NCBI GenBank assembly: GCA_041477875.1
Contig: JBGOVA010000209.1
Span: 1 to 7,332, forward strand
Reading direction: 5' to 3'
Length of the DNA stretch: 7,332 nt
Origin: SZUA-430 sp041477875
GTDB taxonomy: Bacteria > Pseudomonadota > Alphaproteobacteria > Micropepsales > Micropepsaceae
How positions within the stretch are numbered: the stretch's first letter is position 1; each line of letters begins with the position of its first letter. This document shows, piece by piece, positions 4,713-7,332 of the stretch. The position numbers were made by a program, and so were the translations under genes. The notes under the pieces are model-generated. The model ran no database searches and was not told the origin of the DNA. It saw nothing but the letters and a program-made list of their open reading frames with translations.

Positions 4713-6682
4713 CGCCCCGGCGCGAAATTGATCCGCCTGATCTCGCGGATGGAGTTCGCGCCGATCTCCCCCTCCACGATCTCATAGCCCATCAGCGCGA
4801 ACGTGCGGTCGCGCAGGAAGATGGGCCGCGCGTTGCCGTACCAATCGACGCACGAGGCCTGGCAGTGGTCGTCGACGACGATCTCCTCGCGCGCGGCGAG
4901 TTCGCCCAACGGCGCGAACCGCCGGTCGGCGCGGCGCAGGAAGATCATCGACGCCGAACCTTCGACGAGCTGGCGATAGGCGGGCCGCCCCGCGCGCGTC
5001 ACCGGCAGGCCGAGCACGCCGGCTGTGGCGTCGTTCGCTTGCACGCGCGGCTCGGGTTTGAAGAAGAAGGCCTGGCTGCGCGTCTCGCCCTGCGCGGCGT
5101 CCTGCATCGTGTAGCGGTCGCCGAGCACCGGGCGCCATCCCGCCGTCAGTTCGACGGCCTGGAAACGCAGGTCCTTCGCGTCGCTGCCCACGACGACCGC
5201 GTCGCGGCCCATCGCCTCGATCCGGTCGACGCCGTGTTCGAGCGGGATTTGCGTCACCGCGCCGCCGCGCACCCGCACAACGACGAGCACGGAACTGCGG
5301 TCGCGCGTGTTGCCCCAGCCGTTGCCGGTGCCGTAGAGCACGTAGTCGCCGACGAACCGGTTCTGGAAGCTGAATTCGCCGTGCGGCGGCCGGGGCAGGC
5401 GGCGATAGAGCCTGCGCTGGGCCTCGTCCGCGCCGTCGCCGAACCAGCCGAGCGGCACCTGCAAGAGCGCGACCGCGCCGGCGGAGAACTCCGCGCTCCA
5501 CATCGCATCGCCGCCGCCTTCGCCGCGCACGAGCACGTTGAGCTGGCCCGCGTCCCAATCCTCGCGGAACGAGAACTGATCGACCGGCGCGCCGCGCACG
5601 CCGATGGCCGAGGGCGCTTGGCCGTCGAGCGGCAGGCGATAGAGGAACGAGGTCGGGCCTTTCGTTTCCTTCGGCCGGCCCCACCAGCTTTGCGTGACCC
5701 AGACATAGACGGCGTTCGACGACACGTAGAAGACGCGGCCCGCAGGTCCCAGAACCGTCATGGCACGGCAGTTGAGGACGGGCGCCGCGAGGTCGCAGTT
5801 CATCACCGTGTGCAGCGCCTCGACGTCGGCCTTTTCCGGATCGATCCAGGGCTCGGGGATATAGATCTCGCGCGCGCTGACAATGCGCCGGAAGGGCGCC
5901 TTCGCATCGCCGGTCCAGCGTCGCATGGCCGGCAGCCGCTCGAGCGGATCGGCGCCATAGGCCAGATAGAGCGGCGAATAGACGACGAGCCGCGTGCCGA
6001 TGAGGCGCGAGGCATAGTTGCGCGACGAATAGTAATCGTTCGAGCGCAAATGATAGGCGTCCTCGAACGCGAGGTGCCCCGCGTCGTCGATGCGGAAGCG
6101 ATTGACCTCCGTCCCGCCGCGCCCATAGCTGTAGCCGATGACGATGACCCGGTCGCCCGCGACCAGCATCTCGTCGTACCAATCGCCGCGCACGTCGGTG
6201 CCGGGCGGATAGGCGTTGATCGAATCGACGGGCCGAAGCTCGCCGCCCCGCGTCGCGACGGTGAACAAGCGCCCGCGTCGCAGGATGACGAGCGTGCCCG
6301 CGTGCATCTTCACGATGCCGCCTTCGTCGACGTTCGCCTCCTGCGTGTTGGTAATCTTCTCGTCGGCGACGCGCGAGCCCGTGACGGTCACGGCTTCGGG
6401 CGGGGGCGGCGGCGCTGGTGGTGGCGGCGCCCCGTCGGCGGCCATTGCCGGAGACGGCATCGGCGGCGGCGCGCGGCGCGCGCGCTTCAGATAGCGCCGC
6501 AACTCCTCATCGGAACGAAAGGCCGACAGCGTCGCGCGCGGCGCATTCTTCGCCTGCGCCGTCGCGGAGCCCAGGCCGACGACCTCCCCAAACCCCAGGG
6601 CGAGCGCGATGCCGAAAAGCAGGGCGAGCAAGAGTCCAGCCGCCCCGCGCCGTCCGACCGTTTGATAGCGCCCGTTCGACAT
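4709..6682 (-). CDS. Exported beta-propeller domain protein
   Basis: A 657-residue envelope protein of unknown role. Residues 14-44 form a hydrophobic export signal ending in ATAQA, a good signal peptidase I site. Next come AFRSDEELRRYLKRARR (54-70), a Pro/Ala-rich linker (71-95) and VTVTGSRVADEKITNTQEANVDEGGIVKMH (98-127, shown to mark the segment in two parts: VTVTGSR, then TNTQEANVDEGGIVK). The last part is the hallmark of the bacterial beta-propeller family whose members read 'TN.QE.GVDE.DIVK..G..L..L..GRL'. Beyond it, repeated short strands with VVIGYSYG, RLVVYSPLYL, GRVFYVSSNAVYVWV, LNVLVRGEGG, DYVLYGTGNGWG, DAVVVGSDA and RTFALMGYEIVEGEI fit propeller blades. Cys296, Cys305, Cys607 and Cys611 (HCQASC) could form disulfides in the periplasm. 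The start ATG at 6682 has AGGGAG at 6689-6694 with six bases spacing. It stands alone and converges with the monooxygenase gene. Confidence 0.85.
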   Translation of the reverse strand: MSNGRYQTVGRRGAAGLLLALLFGIALALGFGEVVGLGSATAQAKNAPRATLSAFRSDEELRRYLKRARRAPPPMPSPAMAADGAPPPPAPPPPPEAVTVTGSRVADEKITNTQEANVDEGGIVKMHAGTLVILRRGRLFTVATRGGELRPVDSINAYPPGTDVRGDWYDEMLVAGDRVIVIGYSYGRGGTEVNRFRIDDAGHLAFEDAYHLRSNDYYSSRNYASRLIGTRLVVYSPLYLAYGADPLERLPAMRRWTGDAKAPFRRIVSAREIYIPEPWIDPEKADVEALHTVMNCDLAAPVLNCRAMTVLGPAGRVFYVSSNAVYVWVTQSWWGRPKETKGPTSFLYRLPLDGQAPSAIGVRGAPVDQFSFREDWDAGQLNVLVRGEGGGDAMWSAEFSAGAVALLQVPLGWFGDGADEAQRRLYRRLPRPPHGEFSFQNRFVGDYVLYGTGNGWGNTRDRSSVLVVVRVRGGAVTQIPLEHGVDRIEAMGRDAVVVGSDAKDLRFQAVELTAGWRPVLGDRYTMQDAAQGETRSQAFFFKPEPRVQANDATAGVLGLPVTRAGRPAYRQLVEGSASMIFLRRADRRFAPLGELAAREEIVVDDHCQASCVDWYGNARPIFLRDRTFALMGYEIVEGEIGANSIREIRRINFAPGR

Positions 6683-6700
6683 ATCGCTCTCCCTTTGATT

Positions 6701-6748
6701 TCAGGAAAAACTGATGCCCGATTTCGGCGTTTCTGTGTCGTCCTTCAT
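6701..6748 (-). other. Possible 15-codon leader ORF ahead of the propeller gene
   Basis: On the minus strand an ATG at 6748 opens a frame reading MKDDTETPKSGISFS and stops with TGA at 6701-6703, 18 bases before the propeller ATG. GAGAG lies six bases before the ATG. The peptide is hydrophilic and has no feature of a known attenuator (no run of one amino acid). It may be chance; its position right ahead of the ribosome site of the next gene is what makes it worth noting. Confidence 0.2.
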
Positions 6749-6784
6749 GCGACACTCTCGCCTTCGACGCGGGTCGCAGCCTAC

Positions 6785-6828
6785 CGGCGTCAGGCGCCGC
6801 CGGGCGCTGCGACGCCGAGCTACGGCGT
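6785..6828. repeat. Overlapping inverted repeats that can form two mutually exclusive hairpins
   Basis: CGGCGTC (6785-6791) pairs with GACGCCG (6811-6817), enclosing a further stem GCGCC (6794-6798) with GGCGC (6803-6807) around a GCCG loop. The same middle segment, ACGCCG (6812-6817), can instead pair with CGGCGT (6823-6828) around the loop AGCTA. The sequence therefore holds two direct copies of CGGCGT flanking one inverted copy, a switch-like layout between the divergent genes. High GC makes chance pairing common. Confidence 0.4.
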
Positions 6829-6854
6829 AAATTATGAGTGTGTACGGGCGCGCC

Positions 6855-6871
6855 GGCTGATAAAATCAGCC
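6855..6871 (+). promoter_or_regulatory. Hairpin with -10-like box directly before the start of the small membrane protein
   Basis: GGCTGAT (6855-6861), loop AAA and ATCAGCC (6865-6871) form a perfect 7-bp stem ending two bases before the ATG at 6874. TAAAAT at 6861-6866 resembles a -10 box; a transcript from it would begin at about 6873-6874, that is at the ATG itself, giving a leaderless message. No convincing -35 is seen at the expected distance, and there is no Shine-Dalgarno sequence. Confidence 0.3.
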
Positions 6872-6873
6872 GC

Positions 6874-7083
6874 ATGAGCCGAATAAATTGGCGAGAGATC
6901 GCCAAGTTCCTGTCGGGCGCTTTCTTCGTGAGCGCGGGCGTCAACTTCTATTTCTATGCCCTGGGCCTTTCCGTGCCGTTCCTCGGCTACACCATCTCGC
7001 CCGAATTCCTGGGCTTGCGAACGATCGTTCACACGGCGCTGTTCGCGCTCTGCTTCTACTACGGCTTCCTGAGACGAAAGTAG
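6874..7083 (+). CDS. Small two-helix membrane protein, unknown function
   Basis: A 69-residue protein from ATG 6874 (MSRINWREIAKFLSG). Residues about 12-36 (FLSGAFFVSAGVNFYFYALGL and onward) and 48-65 (LRTIVHTALFALCFYYGF) are hydrophobic enough to span the inner membrane, joined by the short turn SVPFLGYTISPEF, with a positively charged end RRK that suggests a cytoplasmic C-terminus. A GTG at 6838 would add 12 residues and place the gene start before the 6855-6871 hairpin, but those residues look like non-coding sequence and there is no ribosome site there. I do not recognise a family or function. The composition and the low density of charged residues in the helices argue for a real gene. 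Its last 25 bases overlap the end of the zinc-ribbon gene on the other strand. Confidence 0.65.
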   Translation: MSRINWREIAKFLSGAFFVSAGVNFYFYALGLSVPFLGYTISPEFLGLRTIVHTALFALCFYYGFLRRK

Positions 7084-7332
7084 TCCCACAAAGCTGCGGC
7101 ATTCGTCGGGCGGCTCGGCGCCGCTGCCGCCTGAGCGGGGCGCGGTTCGTCGATCTGCCTGATGTCGATCGAGGCGCCGCACGCGGCGCACGTGCCGCTG
7201 CCGCTATAGACGGCGCCGTCGCCGTCTTCCCATTTGAAGCTCTGGCCGCCGCAGAAGGCGCACGCCGGCTTGTCGGCGGGATAGCGCGAGACGCATTGCC
7301 ATGCTTCGCGCGCCGGAAGTTCGGCGAGCGGA
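7059..7332 (-). CDS. C-terminal part of a zinc-ribbon protein, 5' end outside window
   Basis: On the minus strand a frame runs in from the right edge and ends with TAG at 7059-7061, giving 90 residues without an internal ATG. It contains ACAFCGG and, 20 residues further, TCAACGA, that is Cys24-x2-Cys27 and Cys48-x2-Cys51, the four ligands of a structural zinc ribbon, plus an isolated Cys13. The ribbon is followed by SIDIRQIDEP, an Ala/Pro linker and the end ALWDYFRLRKP. The Cys spacing and the lack of stops support this frame over the alternatives. What the protein does cannot be told; the missing N-terminal part would decide it. Its 3' end overlaps the membrane-protein gene by 25 bases, tail to tail. 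Confidence 0.6.
   Translation of the reverse strand, partial: PLAELPAREAWQCVSRYPADKPACAFCGGQSFKWEDGDGAVYSGSGTCAACGASIDIRQIDEPRPAQAAAAPSRPTNAAALWDYFRLRKP

Noticed and set aside
4865..6877. A 670-codon open frame on the plus strand
   Set aside because: It lies antisense to the propeller gene and is made of Arg/Ala/His/Asp-rich, low-complexity sequence with no domain. GC-rich third positions of the real gene suppress stops on the other strand. The minus frame has a signal peptide, ribosome site and family hallmark.
7084..7191. Part of a 119-codon minus-strand frame (6832-7191) as the gene at the right end
   Set aside because: A different frame of the same strand carries two CxxC pairs and is open to the window edge; the 119-codon frame has no motif and covers the whole of the membrane-protein gene.

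Overview
The window looks like chromosomal DNA of a high-GC proteobacterium, most likely an alphaproteobacterium. The reasons are the strongly G/C-biased third codon positions, several GTG starts, densely packed short operons and the mix of families: a DDAH-type hydrolase, a DinB-fold protein, an EthA-type Baeyer-Villiger monooxygenase and a secreted beta-propeller protein with a VTVTGSR segment. This is inference; there is no rRNA, tRNA or taxonomic marker. No insertion sequence, CRISPR array or RNA gene is visible.

Layout. (1) Bases 1-792, plus strand: the 3' end of a large alpha-helical repeat protein that runs in from outside the window. Its base composition is visibly lower in GC than everything to its right. 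Its C-terminus resembles the tails of long HEAT-repeat, NACHT/STAND-type proteins, so the left edge may be accessory or defence DNA. (2) Bases 838-3030, minus strand, read right to left: a small lipoprotein, two GC-rich hairpins, a DinB-like protein, a 28-codon scrap that looks like the tail of a RelE/HigB-type toxin, a HigA-like HTH antitoxin overlapping that scrap by ATGA, and a dimethylarginine dimethylaminohydrolase gene 5 bases further on. This appears to be a toxin-antitoxin locus whose toxin was cut away, leaving the regulator fused transcriptionally to a metabolic gene. (3) Bases 3115-4693, plus strand: a perfect 9-1-9 palindrome overlaps the -35 box of a promoter driving an EthA-like Baeyer-Villiger monooxygenase. 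(4) Bases 4709-6682, minus strand: a 657-residue exported beta-propeller protein, convergent with the monooxygenase, with an inverted repeat spanning both stop codons. (5) Bases 6683-6873: a divergent intergenic region rich in hairpins, with a possible 15-codon leader ORF on the minus side. (6) Bases 6874-7083, plus strand: a small two-helix membrane protein that may be leaderless. It overlaps tail to tail a partial zinc-ribbon gene on the minus strand (7059 to the right edge).

The genes do not form one pathway. The most unusual points are the decapitated toxin-antitoxin locus wired to ddaH, the operator-promoter of the monooxygenase with no regulator gene nearby, and the structured leader before the small membrane protein. 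I did not find convincing evidence of a complete, previously undescribed system; the left-edge gene is the best lead to one, but most of it lies outside the window.
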